DNA of 64,000 bases from Colocasia esculenta (taxonomy: Eukaryota > Streptophyta > Magnoliopsida > Alismatales > Araceae): positions 141,251,245 through 141,315,244 of the forward strand of contig CM024760.1 in the NCBI GenBank assembly GCA_014218235.1, in the 5' to 3' direction. Each line of letters opens with the position of its first letter. Position 1 is the stretch's first letter. The position numbers and the translations under genes are program-made. Positions 32,383 through 44,411 of this stretch are shown here, one piece after another. The notes below the pieces were generated by a model that saw nothing but the letters and a program-made list of their open reading frames with translations, made no database searches and was not told the DNA's origin.

Positions 32383-35377
32383 TGTAACGGCCCTAGATAT
32401 TTATGCCCAATAATGCTACATATCCAAGTCCGCCTCCCGCGATCGGACCGAAGTCTCGCAAGGGATAGCTCGTAGACCTGTCCAGTAAGAATATAAAAGA
32501 CAACAACAACAGTATAAGACACAAGAAAGTACATGTGCTCATACCTGTATATAACAATTTACAACTGTCCTAATACATTATTACATGTCCAATAGAAAAG
32601 TACAACTACCTGGAGCATACCCCGAGGATGCACAAGCTCACACAACACAACTAACTCTATTACTGGTGGTACAAGTCTGCCACAATGCCACTGCAAGCCA
32701 CACAAATGGCAAGCCCTGAAAGGAACTGTAGGGAAGTGAGCCTCAACAAGTCACCGGCTCAGTAGGGATCTCCCAAAACAACATACAAAACTAAAGAGAC
32801 CTCAACCCTAGAGGGTTTCACTGGCAACACCGATAGCCAAACCATATTATATTCACAACAAAACATGATAAGTAACAGGTAAACAGTAAATCTCACTAGC
32901 TAGCACAAATCTCGGAAGATAAAAGGGACAACAGGACTAGTACCATACCACTAGTCCGCCCAACAACTGTAATGCCTAGGCCATAAGCCTCACAGGCAAA
33001 TCATTACAACAACTGGTCACCTAAGCTACAAGCTTTACAGGCAACCTACCTACGAAGGGTAACAGGACTGGCATCAGTAAGCCAGTCAACCACGCACTTA
33101 AACCACAATTCATAAACTTACCCAAAGAAGGGTAAAACATAATGAGCGAAAGGTCACACCACTTGACCTTCACGGAACACAAGTCCACCTTAACACCTGA
33201 AGAGGCTGGTATACAACGTACCACAACACAAAGCTACCCATGAAGGGTATAGGCACCTACTACCACGAGGTACCACCACGGAATCACAATCACAACTATG
33301 TCAACACCAGGGCACACCTCAATGGGTAAAACCTCAACCAGCGAGTCACTACACACAGGCCACAACTAGTGGCAAAGCACGAGTCAGAAAGAACGACGCC
33401 ACCACATGGGAACGGACTACTAGTTCATGATGTCAGTATCCAACTCGGACAACACAACACAAGAACTACCTCTCAGTCTCGTAGCCACGGACTACTCAGT
33501 CCAGCTACCGCTCCACAAACACACAAAGTAAGTCAACCAACTGTGGAGACCAACCAACACCACACCTGCTGGTCACACACCCTATAGGTCCATGCCTGGC
33601 ACCTTTAGGGACTCCGGCCTGAGCTCCCTAAAGTGAGGCACTAGAAACAGAGGACTAGTTGGGGACCAGTGACGTTTACTGGTGTCCGTCCCTCAACCAC
33701 GAGCGCGCTACAAGCAACTGCACACCCACAAACACAAGCCGCTGCCCCCAGTCGTCTTTCCCTCAGTCGGACGTACAACTCAAACACAGGAGTGAGGGTG
33801 TCCAAGAAGAAGACTCAGACCTCTATGGTACACACCGTACCAGGACACGCCCCGAGCACAATGTGCCTGGCTCACACAGAACCTGGGGTACCCAACTGAA
33901 GAGGCATTCCGGAATAGGCACTGGACCACCAAACTCGGCAAACACACAAACCATGATACACAAATACATAATCTTTATTACAAACCACGGTATAAGTGTC
34001 AGGAATAGCTTGTCCTCAGTCACTATGTGACCTACAAGCTAGCCTACACAGACACATACAAGAACCACATTAACCAATAATAACCTGACCTGTCATTGAT
34101 CATCTCATGACCTCCATTGCCATATTAAACACAATATATAATAACCACTTAAATACCATACACTAACTCTTTAACCCTACCATGCTTTACTAATTAAACC
34201 ATCCTAAATAACCTATAAAAGACATCGAAAGACCAAGGCTAGGTTCACACTGGAACCTCACTGCCCAACCACCACAAACTAACCACAGAAGTTAAATTAC
34301 GAAGGACACATGCGTCAAACTACTCGCCACGCACACACAAACCACATGCACAGCGCTCAAACCACATGAACACCACGTCAACCTCGTGAACAACGCGCTC
34401 TTCGAGTGCTACAGGTGCCAATGCACTGCTTACCAAAGCCATACACAACACATAACGATAATCTGATAACGATATAACCATGCACAAACATATAGCCCTC
34501 GGGACCCTTAATGCGACAGGGTCCTTGGTCGCCTTCAGAACGCGGCCCTTCGATATGTCGCGTTCAGAAGCAGAACGCGATGGGTCGGGCTGTCGCATTC
34601 AGAATGCGACACACGCGACACCATGGTCTGTCGCCTTCACAGGTGAAACCCTAATCTAGGATCCCATCTTCGGATCTCCCACACAAACCATATAAAACGA
34701 TGTAAAAACCCATTTTTCATGCTTTACTCAGTGTCCTAGCATGGTATCTATCATTTATAAAGTGAGTAACAAGCTATTCATGCTTCACATACAATTCACA
34801 ATGTAAAACGGGGCAGAATCTCCCTACCTTCACGAAGAATGCGAAGAACAGTGATGCCCCAGCATTTCCCCCGCTCCGTGCAACGTCCTCGCGGAGAGAC
34901 CACGCCGAAACGACCCCAAAAAGTCAGATCGCCCTGAAATCCACCGCAAAACCTCCTCCCTGGCCGAGCGGAGCTTGCTGGAGCTCTGTTTGGCCGACCT
35001 ATCTTAAAAATGCATCACAGTTGGGAACACGACGTACCCTACCGTCACGACCTGGACTCGACGGAGGAGGCTGTCGCCTTCCCATGGTCGACGTCAGCAG
35101 GCCACCCAGCGCACGACACGCGGTGGACATGCAGACGAAGACCACTCCGCGGTGACAACCAGAACGCGACACTCAGGGCTGTCGCATTCAGAATGCGACG
35201 TTAGACCCTGTCGCGTTCATAAACAGTGAACCAGCGGGTGCTTTGGGCCCAAACTGCCAGCCCACGAAGCCCCGAAAACCTACGTAAACGCTTGTAACAC
35301 ATGTCATTGGCCACACACTGGCCACCACAACCACTAAACAAGGATCCACGAGGATCCAAAAAATGCGCGATGTTACA
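32383..35377 (-). repeat. Element D LTR (gypsy, likely 3' LTR on the minus strand)
   Basis: This 2,995-bp unit starts TGTAACGGCCCTAG and ends GCGATGTTACA on the plus strand. It is the same family as solo LTR G. Minus orientation is inferred: just beyond 35377 the minus strand reads like the gypsy pol end and polypurine region (TTTTGAATGTCGATGATGAC then CCTTTTTAGG, matching the usual FEDE-type end) before TGTAACATCGCG. A TTTATAAA box lies at 34754-34761. Flanks GTTCG (left) and TTACT (right) do not match, so it is not a simple solo LTR. Element A ends at its left side. Confidence 0.75.
34529..35199. repeat. Palindromic GTCGCATTC-A-GAATGCGAC sites in element D LTR
   Basis: A perfect 19-bp inverted repeat occurs at 34592-34610 and 35181-35199. 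A relative with arms TCGCGTTC/GAACGCGA and a 7-nt spacer is at 34558-34580, and half-sites lie at 34529 and 35211. They sit toward the U3 side of the minus-strand LTR and may be protein-binding sites. Confidence 0.6.
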
Positions 35378-37190
35378 TTACTATCACCTAAAAAGGAATG
35401 TCATCATCGACATTCAAAACGAACCACAGTAAGCCGGACTATCACCTAAAAGAAATAAAACTATATACAAAACAAGTAGGATACACTTTCTCTGCACCTG
35501 CCTTTCAAGCCACTCTACACTGGTTAACTCAATCTGTTCATTTCTGTGCCTATTTTTCTTTTCCTTTCTCTTTAATTCCTTTCATAACTGCTCTGCGTTT
35601 TTGTGTCAATCTACCTTTCTTTACCTTTCAACTATAGGCGATTCCACCTTGCTACTGGCGTTTTATCTCCTTGGACTCAACCTACTTCCACATTTTCCCG
35701 GTTGTGTTTGCAACATTTCTTTCTGGGCCGCTTTTCTTGCTCAAAACCTTTCACTTTACTCTACTACTTTTAGTGCTCTGCCATGCTAAACCCCGCTTTA
35801 AATTCTCAAATTTCTTGGTGCCTTTTCATTATCTACCTGACACTGCCAACTGCCATTCTGCCTCATCTGTATTCACATTCTCAACTGCCAGCTTCTCAAA
35901 GAAAATCACATTACTATAACTGAATTTTCTGCCTCTTTATACTATTTCAATTCATATCTAGTCAAAAACCATTGTTTCTTTACCCAACTGTGCAAAACCT
36001 AAACCTTCCTTTAATCAGGCAAACCTTGGTTAACCTACGAATATTAAATCTTTCATGCTTCTGCTATGCTACTCTGATTACACCAGACACTTGGCAAAAC
36101 ATTCCTCAAATTCTGCTTTCACTATTACTCTAACTCCAGTTGGATTCAATTTTATCTTTATTTACTTCTCAAATCACCTTACTCCATTAATTATTGCTGA
36201 AGAGACACACCTGAATTTCTGCACTGCTTCCTTTAATGCTTCAACTTTATCTGTGCCACACTGAATTTCTAATATACTGTTACTGATATGCTTTACTCTT
36301 TACATACTTACCTTACATCAAATAATATTCTCCAACTAACTCAACAAACCAAACTCATAACTCTTCAAAATTTCCATTCTCATTACTGTGACACTGCATT
36401 CTCTTATCGGGAATAAAACTATTCAATTAACTTTATACATACTCTTATATCTGTCTTTAACTTTACCGAAGTCTTTCTCAATTAAATGACATCTAATTTA
36501 AAATTCTTTTTTTACTGCTAAACTGATCAAACTTTTCCTTACTCCTTCTATTCTTTTCCGCCATACTTTAATCTGCTCAATATTCTTTAACTGGACTACT
36601 GTGATTTTTACATTAAACTCTTGAAATATTTTTATAACAAAACTCATCTATTCATCTGGATCACTTTACTGCATACTACTACATAAATTCTTACCGCATA
36701 TTTCTTGATTCATCTGACTATCGTTATTCTATAATCTGCCACATGCTTTCTTCATCTGATCACTAATACTAAACTTTAACTTTACTGCCAACAGTATAAT
36801 ACCATTTCTACAAAATATTTCTCTTAATTATTTTGCTAACTGACTAATCCCACTGCACCATTTACACTGCAATTCATCTTATTATACAATCATTTTTCTT
36901 TAAAATACTGCCATAGCCTATTTCCTTTAAACACAGTAACTTATTCTGCCTAATTCCTTTATTCTACATTACTACTTTACTGCCAAATACAAACAATTTT
37001 ACTGTTATAGCGCATTTACAAATACCCATTCACATTTGCCTTGTTGTTCCTCTCAACTTGATATTCTTTAACTACTTCTCAACTGATTCATCTCTTTCTA
37101 TTCTAACTTGCATATCTCTAACTTATTCCAATTATTCTTAATTTTAACCTCAATCTTTTTCTGACACAAACTTTACCTCTCTGTTCCCAC
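35378..37190 (-). other. Element D internal non-coding domain, purine-rich on the minus strand
   Basis: About 1.8 kb of low-complexity sequence, rich in C and T on the plus strand, has ACTGC pentamers scattered throughout. No gag or pol motif is readable in any frame, and the short ORFs (up to 82 codons) are composition artefacts. Next to the LTR, at 35378-35440, the minus strand resembles the last pol codons and polypurine tract of a gypsy element. The best reading is the 3' part of a non-autonomous gypsy derivative whose 5' end is lost. The right limit is approximate. Confidence 0.45.
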
Positions 37191-38017
37191 AAATTTGGTG
37201 ATCTTCCTCGCTACCTCATTAGTCTTGTCAGCTACTCCATGCTCCCACTGCGCCTTCTTGAGTTATTTCAAATAATTACAATAATTACAAACAACTATAG
37301 GCACGTAGGCCCAAAATTATGCATTTTATTCAATTAAGAAATCTTGATCATATCAAGGGGAGGTACACAACCAGAGGGAGGTAGAAGTACACAATGACTT
37401 TAATGGGAGAGAGGGAGGCTCGTAGGCCCCAAAAAATCACCATTCACACAGACATACAAGCATCACATAAAAGTCCATGATCATCCACCCACATCATACA
37501 CATCACATGCATATATGTAAGCTACTAGAAAATTAATTAAACACTTTAATTAATTAATAAATTGTTAGATTTACTCTTGATCTACAACTTTTGGATTAAC
37601 ACTTAATCCCTATTCCATGGTCTTCAACATGGAACCCATCGCAAAATGAAAGAGATCTGTAGGCACTAGATTGTGTCAGCAACAATCAAAACTGTCGCTC
37701 AAATTTGACGACAACATCTACTGTCGCCAGGAACACTTCCTTGAGATAGTCGATCATGTCGTCAACATCCTTGGCCACAATATTGTTGTTGCCAGGAACC
37801 TTCCCTAGAGACAAAAGTTTCAGTCATCATGCATGTTGGCGACAACCACCTCTATCATCAAGACTCTCTTGACGACAACCAGGGTTGTCACCAGGGACTC
37901 CTGGAGACGATACATGTTGTCATCAACATCTCCACTGCACCAGAAACTAGACAACCTTTCTCCAATCGACAAAATTGATAGTCGTCTGATTTGGACGGCC
38001 AATGACATTATCGTTTG
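37191..38017 (-). other. Unassigned non-coding sequence, possibly copia LTR or leader
   Basis: No coding sequence is seen. On the minus strand it has GGCCTACGAGCCTCCCTCTC and CGATGGGTTCCATGTTGAAG, which look to me like copia leader text. The part from 37680 to 38017 contains repeated TGTCGCCAGGAA / GGCGACA units of the same style as the copia LTR at 44880-45060. It is cut on the right by element F. It may be the other half of the copia copy represented by H. Confidence 0.35.
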
Positions 38018-39769
38018 TGTAAGACCCGGCCCTCTTGGGCCCTTGGCCTTGTCCTCAGGGTCGCGACAGGCACCCTGGTCACGACATGGTCGCGCCAGGG
38101 GAGCCCGTCGTGACAGGCTTTGTGACGTGGCACACCTGGCCGTCGTGACATGGTCGCGACAGGGGTGGGCATCACATTCTTGTCGCTGCGTCTGGTGGCA
38201 TCGCGATTGCTTTTCTGATAGACTTGACCGGTGTCCTTTCTGTCAGAACGGCTTTGTCGGGTGTCAGGTGTATACAGCATTGACGCGACCTGGTCTGGTT
38301 TCTAATCTTCGAGGTTTGACTGCCTTTTGGGGTCGCGCCAGGGGTGGCCGCCGCAACATGGTTGTGACACTCTTGGGCATCGCGACATGGTCGCTGTCAC
38401 GCCGGTTGACCCGTCACATCTTGGGGCCCATCGGTTTAAAACCAAGGGCTGCGCCCCATTTCCCTCTCTCGCCCTTTCCTTCCTCTTCTTCCCCATTCTT
38501 CTTCCTCCTCTGAGTTCTCCCCTCTCTGGTGGTTTCCCGGCGTGCTTGAGGTGCTCGTGGTGGGAGGTGACGCCCTGTTCGTGCAGGCGGCATGATCGTG
38601 GAGCTTGGAGCGAGGAGGAGGTGGCCATTCCGACGTGAAGGCCCCAACGGGTCGGCTCTACACTTGGAGGTAGGGACCCTCGACTCCTCTAGCCCTAGCA
38701 TGTTCCCTTTCCCCTTGAGATTGTGGTTCCTCGTGGTTTGTGGTTGTGGGAGTGTTAGAATCATGCTCTTGTGAGTGAGGATTCCATCAAGCGTAGATTC
38801 GTTATAATCCATGTTTTGTAGGGTTTAAGGGTGGTTTGGCATGATTAAAGGCTTTCCTACGTGTGTAGCATGCTCCCCCTCCCCCTTGTGGTTTGTTGTA
38901 CCCGGAATTGGGGTGGTCTCTGGGAGGATCGTTCCGGAACCCCTCTCGGCTGAGAACGCGACCTGTATAGAGGTCGCAATGATGTCGCACCGGTCGCGAC
39001 ATCATCACAACGCTCTTGGGTGTCGCAACATGGTCACGACAGCCCAATGCGTCGTGACTACAGCAGAGATAGGTAAGGTCTTGCGAAGTCCATTTTCTAT
39101 GAAGTCTTCGTCATTTCTGCTTCTTACTGTACCCATGGCACCAGTGCTAGTTCCCTAGTATGGTCCTACACTAGTCGTTCGCCCGGTGCTCGGAACCAGA
39201 GGGCTTGTCCTGTGAGAGAGATTGTTACCATTGCCTGAGACCCCCATCCTCGTGTGCCTTAGAGGGAGCGTTCGGGGCAACGAGCGTACTCGAGTCATGG
39301 ACTCTGGAGTTGAGGGGAAAACAGTGGTTAGGACAGCGGCGTCGAGTCATTTGCAGAGCTCTCTTGGTTATCCTGGGACACCGAGGATGGCCGGAGTTCT
39401 ACTCGGTGCAGGCCAGCCAGTCCTTCTTCTCACTGCCTCGCTCTTTGCAGCCCTGGAACTGCCTAGAGTAGCCATGCGTGGGACCGTAGTCCGGCCAGAC
39501 TACGGCGGTTACTGTTGTGTACTTCGTGTCCTGCCTCACTCTGACAAGAGGGAAGGTTTGGACCTGGGTCGAGGATAAGACGTCAGTGGATGCACCTGAC
39601 CGGTTGACTAGTGGTAGTGCTTTCCGTAGCTAGTGTCTCTTGTCTAGACGGGGTTCTCCCTGTCTGCATAGCCAGTTGTGTGGTGGTCACATCGTGCAAG
39701 TTCTACGAAGTTTCTGACCATGGTGTTCTCCGTACCATTGCTAGTTAGTAGCTTTGCTTCGGCACTTTC
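38018..39769 (+). repeat. Element F 5' LTR, left part
   Basis: This carries degenerate copies of a CATGGTCGCGACAGG-like motif at about 38040-38420 and 38940-39060, several decayed at CpG (for example GGTCACGACA, GGTTGTGACA). The last five bases, CTTTC (39765-39769), are G's left TSD. Open frames near 37833-38513 and 39222-39578 cross LTR sequence and are not genes. Confidence 0.82.
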
Positions 39770-42700
39770 TGTAACAGCCCTGGATATCCATACCTAATAA
39801 GGGTCCATATCCAGATCCGTCTCCCGTGAACGGACCGAAGTCTTGCAAGGGATATCTCAAACACGTGTCCAGTACAAATATGAAAGACCACAATTACAGT
39901 ATATAACACAGAAAAGTACAAGTGTATATAACTATAAACCACAGTGTACAATAGTCCACAATTACAATATTACATGTCCAATTAAAGAGTACAACTACCT
40001 GGGGCATACACCGAGGGAGCACAAGCTCAAACGACTCTACTACTCTACTACTGGTGGTACAAGTCTGCACTACTCTGCGTAAACCACGCCGAAGTCAGCC
40101 AACGCTTGCTAAGTCGGCCAACACCTGAAACAGACTGTAAGGGAGTGGGCCTCTACAAGTCACTAGCTCAGTAGGGACCTCCCACAAATAAAAACAACCA
40201 AACGAAGAGACCTCAACCCCAAAGGGTCTCACTGGCAACACCGGTAGCCGAAACATAACATGCACACACAAGCATGTTAAACTACAACTAATCATAAACA
40301 CACTGGCTAAACTCTGGCCCTTGAAAAGTAAAAGGAAACACAAGACTAGCTAAACACCACTAGTCTACCCTTCAACTAAACACCTCGACCAGAAGCCTCA
40401 CCGGAAAACCACTGCCTAGGCTACGGTTTCACAGGCTAACCACACACACGGAGCATCGGGATTGGCGACAACCAGCCAACACCAGTAAACCACATCATAA
40501 TCGGAAACCAATCTATTTAACACGTGGAGAGTCATACCACAAGACCTCCACAGTACGCACGGTCTCACCTCAACACCGGCTGAGGTCGGACTCAGGTACC
40601 ACAACACAACTCTACCCACGAGGGGTACATGTACCTGCTACTACGAGGTACAACACTGAACCACATAACCGTGCCACCTCCAGGGCACACCACAACGGTT
40701 AACGGTTTTACGGTTATAACCTTAATTAGCGGTTCACACACAAACTACAACCAGTGGTCAAACACGAATCGGTACGGAGACGACGCCACCACATGGGAAC
40801 GGACTACTGGTTCATGATGCCAGTATCCAACCCGGAAAATAAAGCACAAGAACTACCTCTTAGTCTCGCAGTCATGGATGGAAGGTCCAACTGCCACTCC
40901 ACAACAACAAGCCAAGAATAGTGGAGACTAACTAACCACCACAACCTGCAGGTCACACACCCCGCAGGCCCAAGCCTGACACCTTTAGGGACTCTGGCCG
41001 AGAACCCTAAAGTGAGGCACTGGAACATGACTAGCTGGGGACCAGTGTCGACTACTGGTGTCCATCCCCCAACCACGAGCGCGCTACAAGCGACTGCACA
41101 CCCACAAACACAAGTCGCTGCCCCCAGTCGTCTTTCCCCTCAGCCGGACGTACTACTCAAGCACAAGAGGAGGGTGTCCAGGAAGATGACTCATAACTCT
41201 ACGGTACACACGTATCGGGACAAGCCCTAAGCACCCAGTGCTAGGGTAACCGACTAGAAAGGTATTCTGAATTAGGCGCCGGACCACTAGACTCGGCAAA
41301 CACACAAACCATGATATATGATCCATTATTATAAACCACGGTATACAAGTGTCAAGCCTAGCTTGTCAACGATCACCATATGACCCCCAAGCTAACTAAC
41401 TCTGACACTTACACAAACCATAATATACACGCTATATAACCTTTATATACAACACACGGCACACAAATGTATAGAATAGCTTACCATCGGTCATCCTGAC
41501 CCTCAAGCTACCCTATACACAACCGATCATTAATGGGGTCATCCCGTGACCGCCAAAACCACACATTACACTTCACACATTAACCATTAAGCACTTATGT
41601 TAACACATAGGCATACTTATCACAACACATAAGCATACCAACACTGGAACATAACTCGCCTATCATTGGTCACCCTGTGACCTCCATGGCTACACATACT
41701 ACATAATACATTAATCATTATAATAACTTTTAAAGAACCACCACAAACCCGGGCTAAGTCTACACAAGACCTTCACTGTCCGACCATCACAAAACGACCA
41801 CAGAACCTGAACGCGTCCAGCACAGATGCCGCCACTTGAATCATGTCGATTGGTTTGGATGCCATTCCAAACCTTATCACAACAGGCCAAGCACCGCGAC
41901 GATGTTGCGTCGGCCCTTTCAGGTGCTATCGCAAAGGCTGTCGCGACAGGCCTTAACGATGCGACCAAGTCACATCGGCCCAATACGAGGCCACCAGACC
42001 CAAGCCGGTCAAACCTTCGGTCAATATCCAAGATGCGTCCGACCTTGTCGTTGCATTTAACGCTAACGTGATAGACCACAAGGTTGCGACCAGACAACTG
42101 ACTCAACAAACATAACGGGAAGCAGAACGTGTCAGCTCGGCGCGTCGCATTCACATGAACGTGTCTGCCATCCTGGCCGCGTTTCAATGCTCACTGGGAG
42201 GTCAACTCACAAGCCGAACCCCCCCCCCCACTCCCACACGGGAGAAACCATCACCAAAACCAAATATCCATTATGTGCAAAGCAGTAAACATGCAAAACA
42301 CAATAAGGGCAAACCACCCTCACATGCTCCAACCCTTAACCTAAACCAAACATGCTTTAAAATCTCCCTACCAACTGGAAGATGCCAAAACCTCCTCGCC
42401 GACGGCACACCCACGCTCCGTGCGTCGTCATCGCGTGGTTCCCGCGCCGCACGGACTGCCGGAAGCCGAAATCACCGGAAAACCTTGTCGGAGAAGCCAC
42501 AGCATCCTCCCCTGCGCTGGACAGAGCATCCTCTGCTCTGTCTGGCCGAAACAAAGCTTTTAACACTCTGATCAAAATCGCGTCCAAGGCATAAGCGGCG
42601 TTTAAACCCTTTAAACGCGTCCCCCTTGTCCGACGCCAAACAAAAACCCACGCCACATGTCACAGAGGCGGTTCCTGGAATCGCGTCTGGCAAGGCCCAC

Positions 42701-42893
42701 GCATTCAGATCACGTCGCCTACCTCTGCCGTGATTCCAAGCAATGAACCAGCAGTGCAAATGAGCTGGCATAACCGGCCCACACTGCTCACCCTGTGCAC
42801 ACAAACCACGAAAACAGCCCATTGACCATCTCTTGGTCAAGAGCACTACACATAGACCCGATAAACCCGGATCCGAACGACTGTATCGTTACA
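39770..42893 (-). mobile_element. Solo LTR G, same family as element D LTR
   Basis: This 3,124-bp LTR without internal sequence starts TGTAACAGCCC and ends ATCGTTACA on the plus strand. Perfect TSDs CTTTC lie at 39765-39769 and 42894-42898. The first 300 bp align with 32383 onward with many substitutions. Minus orientation is inferred from D. A solo LTR arises when the two LTRs of a complete element recombine. It contains a fragment of the D palindrome motif (GTCGCATTC near 42143). No genes are present. Confidence 0.88.
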
Positions 42894-42898
42894 CTTTC

Positions 42899-43407
42899 CT
42901 TTGTAGGATAGAAGATATAACTGCTGTCATTTAATGAAGTACATAGTTTTGACTACCTGTTAGAGCCAGTAGGAGATTGGTAGTCCCTATTGAGCATCTG
43001 TTGTGAAGCTCATCCCTTCCTTTTCTAGGTGAGACTTCTCAGCAGCGGCAAGGCGCGTGCCGGGCGGAGGAGACAGGGCGGTAGTCGTCGTCCCCATAGC
43101 TAGCCGTGGTTCCCCCTCTCAGTTGTATGTCACCCTTGGGGTATGCCCCTAAGGGACTTGTTCTTCCCCTGTCTTTACTTGTACTCGATGTGTGTGTGTT
43201 GGGACTATACCTAGAGTTTTACGCAGCGGTCTCGCTCTTCTTTCTGCTTCTGCGTGTGAGCTCCTAGTTAGTAGTTGACGTTTATTTCCTTTACATATTC
43301 TATTAGACTTATATTATCGCCCTCCCGGGTCTCCAGATCCATGGGCGGCAACCACGAAAATCAGGTCCTCGGCATGGGCCGAGGGTCAGCTTCTCAGAGT
43401 CGTTACA
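42899..43407 (+). repeat. Element F 5' LTR, right part
   Basis: This continues F's LTR after G and ends CAGAGTCGTTACA, directly before the primer site. Confidence 0.85.
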
Positions 43408-43409
43408 GT

Positions 43410-43421
43410 TGGTATCAGAGC
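43410..43421 (+). other. Element F primer binding site (tRNA-iMet)
   Basis: TGGTATCAGAGC lies two bases after the LTR and shows the plus orientation. Confidence 0.92.
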
Positions 43422-43543
43422 GAGAGTCTGACAGAACTTGTAGTGGATTAAACTGCAACAGAAAGTCCCAACAGTAGTACAAGTACACTGCTAGCCGCCC
43501 AAGTTGGTATCGTTAACCTTGTTGGTTGTGTGCCGTGCAGGAT

Positions 43544-44411
43544 ATGGCTCCGCACAGGAGTAGGCAAGCCAGAGAGCTAATAGACCAGAAGGATGAGTCT
43601 GATATGCCCATGCAGGGGCAGGTTCAGGAGGAGGTGTCAGTAGAGGAGTCTGTGGCGCCTCAGGGAGCAGCGGTAGTAGCAGCAGCAGGCGGGCAGCAGC
43701 AGCAGGAGTACCAGCCTCAGCCACAACAGTACGCGGATTGGTTTCCTTTGATAGAGCAGTTCATCAGGACCCTGTACCAGGGAGCGTGGCAGCTTGGGTA
43801 GGCAGCAGCAGGAGGTCAGCCTCCAGTACCTCCCCCAGTAGTACTAGAGCAGCAGGCAGATCCGGAGGTGGAGCAGTGGGCAGTTCAGCAGGCGTCGGGT
43901 ACTGGGAGCACCTGGGCTGGTCGGAGGAGGACAGCTGTCACTGAGGATAGGACCGCCCTCTTGGAGAGGTTCTTGCATCTCCGACCGCCGATGTTCTTTG
44001 GCGAGTATGATCCAAACAAGGCAGAGAGTTGGACGCACGAGTTGGAGTGCACATTCGAGACTATGGAGTGCGCCGAGGAGGACCAGGTCATACTGGCAGT
44101 GTATCAGCTCAAGGGGCCAGCCCATGAGTGGTGGAGAGTTCAGTGGCAGACCCACTTTCCAGGGCAGCGTTTGGATCATATCACATGGCAGCGGTTTTTG
44201 GGGGTCTTTCACGATGAGTATTTCTCTGACTATGCTCGACGTGAGAGACGAGACCAGTTCCATGAGTTGGTTCAGGGCGATCTCATAGTTACTCAGTACC
44301 ACCAGAGGTTCATTCGGTTGTTGAGGCATGTTCCTCATGTTTCCAGCAGTGAGCAGGCTTCTGCAGAGAGGTTCATCGCAGGTCTGAGGCCAGATTTGAG
44401 GTGGGGCGTGA
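43544..44411 (+). pseudogene. Element F gag, one in-frame stop and truncated
   Basis: Starting at ATG 43544 (MAPHRSRQARELIDQ), the frame is open through a Gln/Pro-rich region (QQQQEYQPQPQQY) except for one TAG at 43799-43801. It then continues to the gypsy gag domain: LLERFLHLRPPMFFGEYDPN, ESWTHELECTFETMEC, AYQLKGPAHEWWR-like text, ITWQRFLGVFHDEYF, RRDQFHELVQG and RFIAGLRPDLRWG. It ends near 44411 at the breakpoint, before any zinc knuckle. The codons after that, up to 44527, belong to the copia LTR by chance. The stop probably came from a C-to-T change in a CAG codon. Confidence 0.88.

Larger units (their letters stand above)
38018..44411 (+). mobile_element. Element F: truncated Ty3/gypsy (5' LTR, gag), hosting solo LTR G
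   Basis: This starts TGTAAGACCCGG at 38018, has a 5' LTR to 43407 (about 2.26 kb without G), an iMet primer site, and a gag that stops abruptly after RFIAGLRPDLRWGV near 44411. No protease, RT, integrase or 3' LTR follows; the sequence changes directly to a minus-strand copia LTR. Gag resembles that of Tekay-type B, and both LTRs start TGTAAG and end GTCGTTACA, so F is probably a related chromovirus. Loss of the 3' two-thirds points to a deletion between elements. Confidence 0.85.

Noticed and set aside
32383..35377. D as a solo LTR
   Set aside because: The flanking 5-mers GTTCG and TTACT do not match, and the right side shows a gypsy pol-end/polypurine-like sequence, so it is better read as one LTR of a damaged element.
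35398..36264. Several plus-strand ORFs of 60-80 codons
   Set aside because: They lie in C/T-rich low-complexity DNA, give Phe/Ser/Leu-rich text without motifs, and overlap one another in different frames.
37833..38513. 226-codon plus-strand ORF
   Set aside because: It crosses the boundary between unassigned sequence and F's LTR and has no recognisable domain, so it is a chance ORF in GC-rich DNA.
42155..42846. Overlapping ORFs on both strands in solo LTR G
   Set aside because: They are inside LTR sequence bounded by a TSD, without domains or conservation in LTR D.
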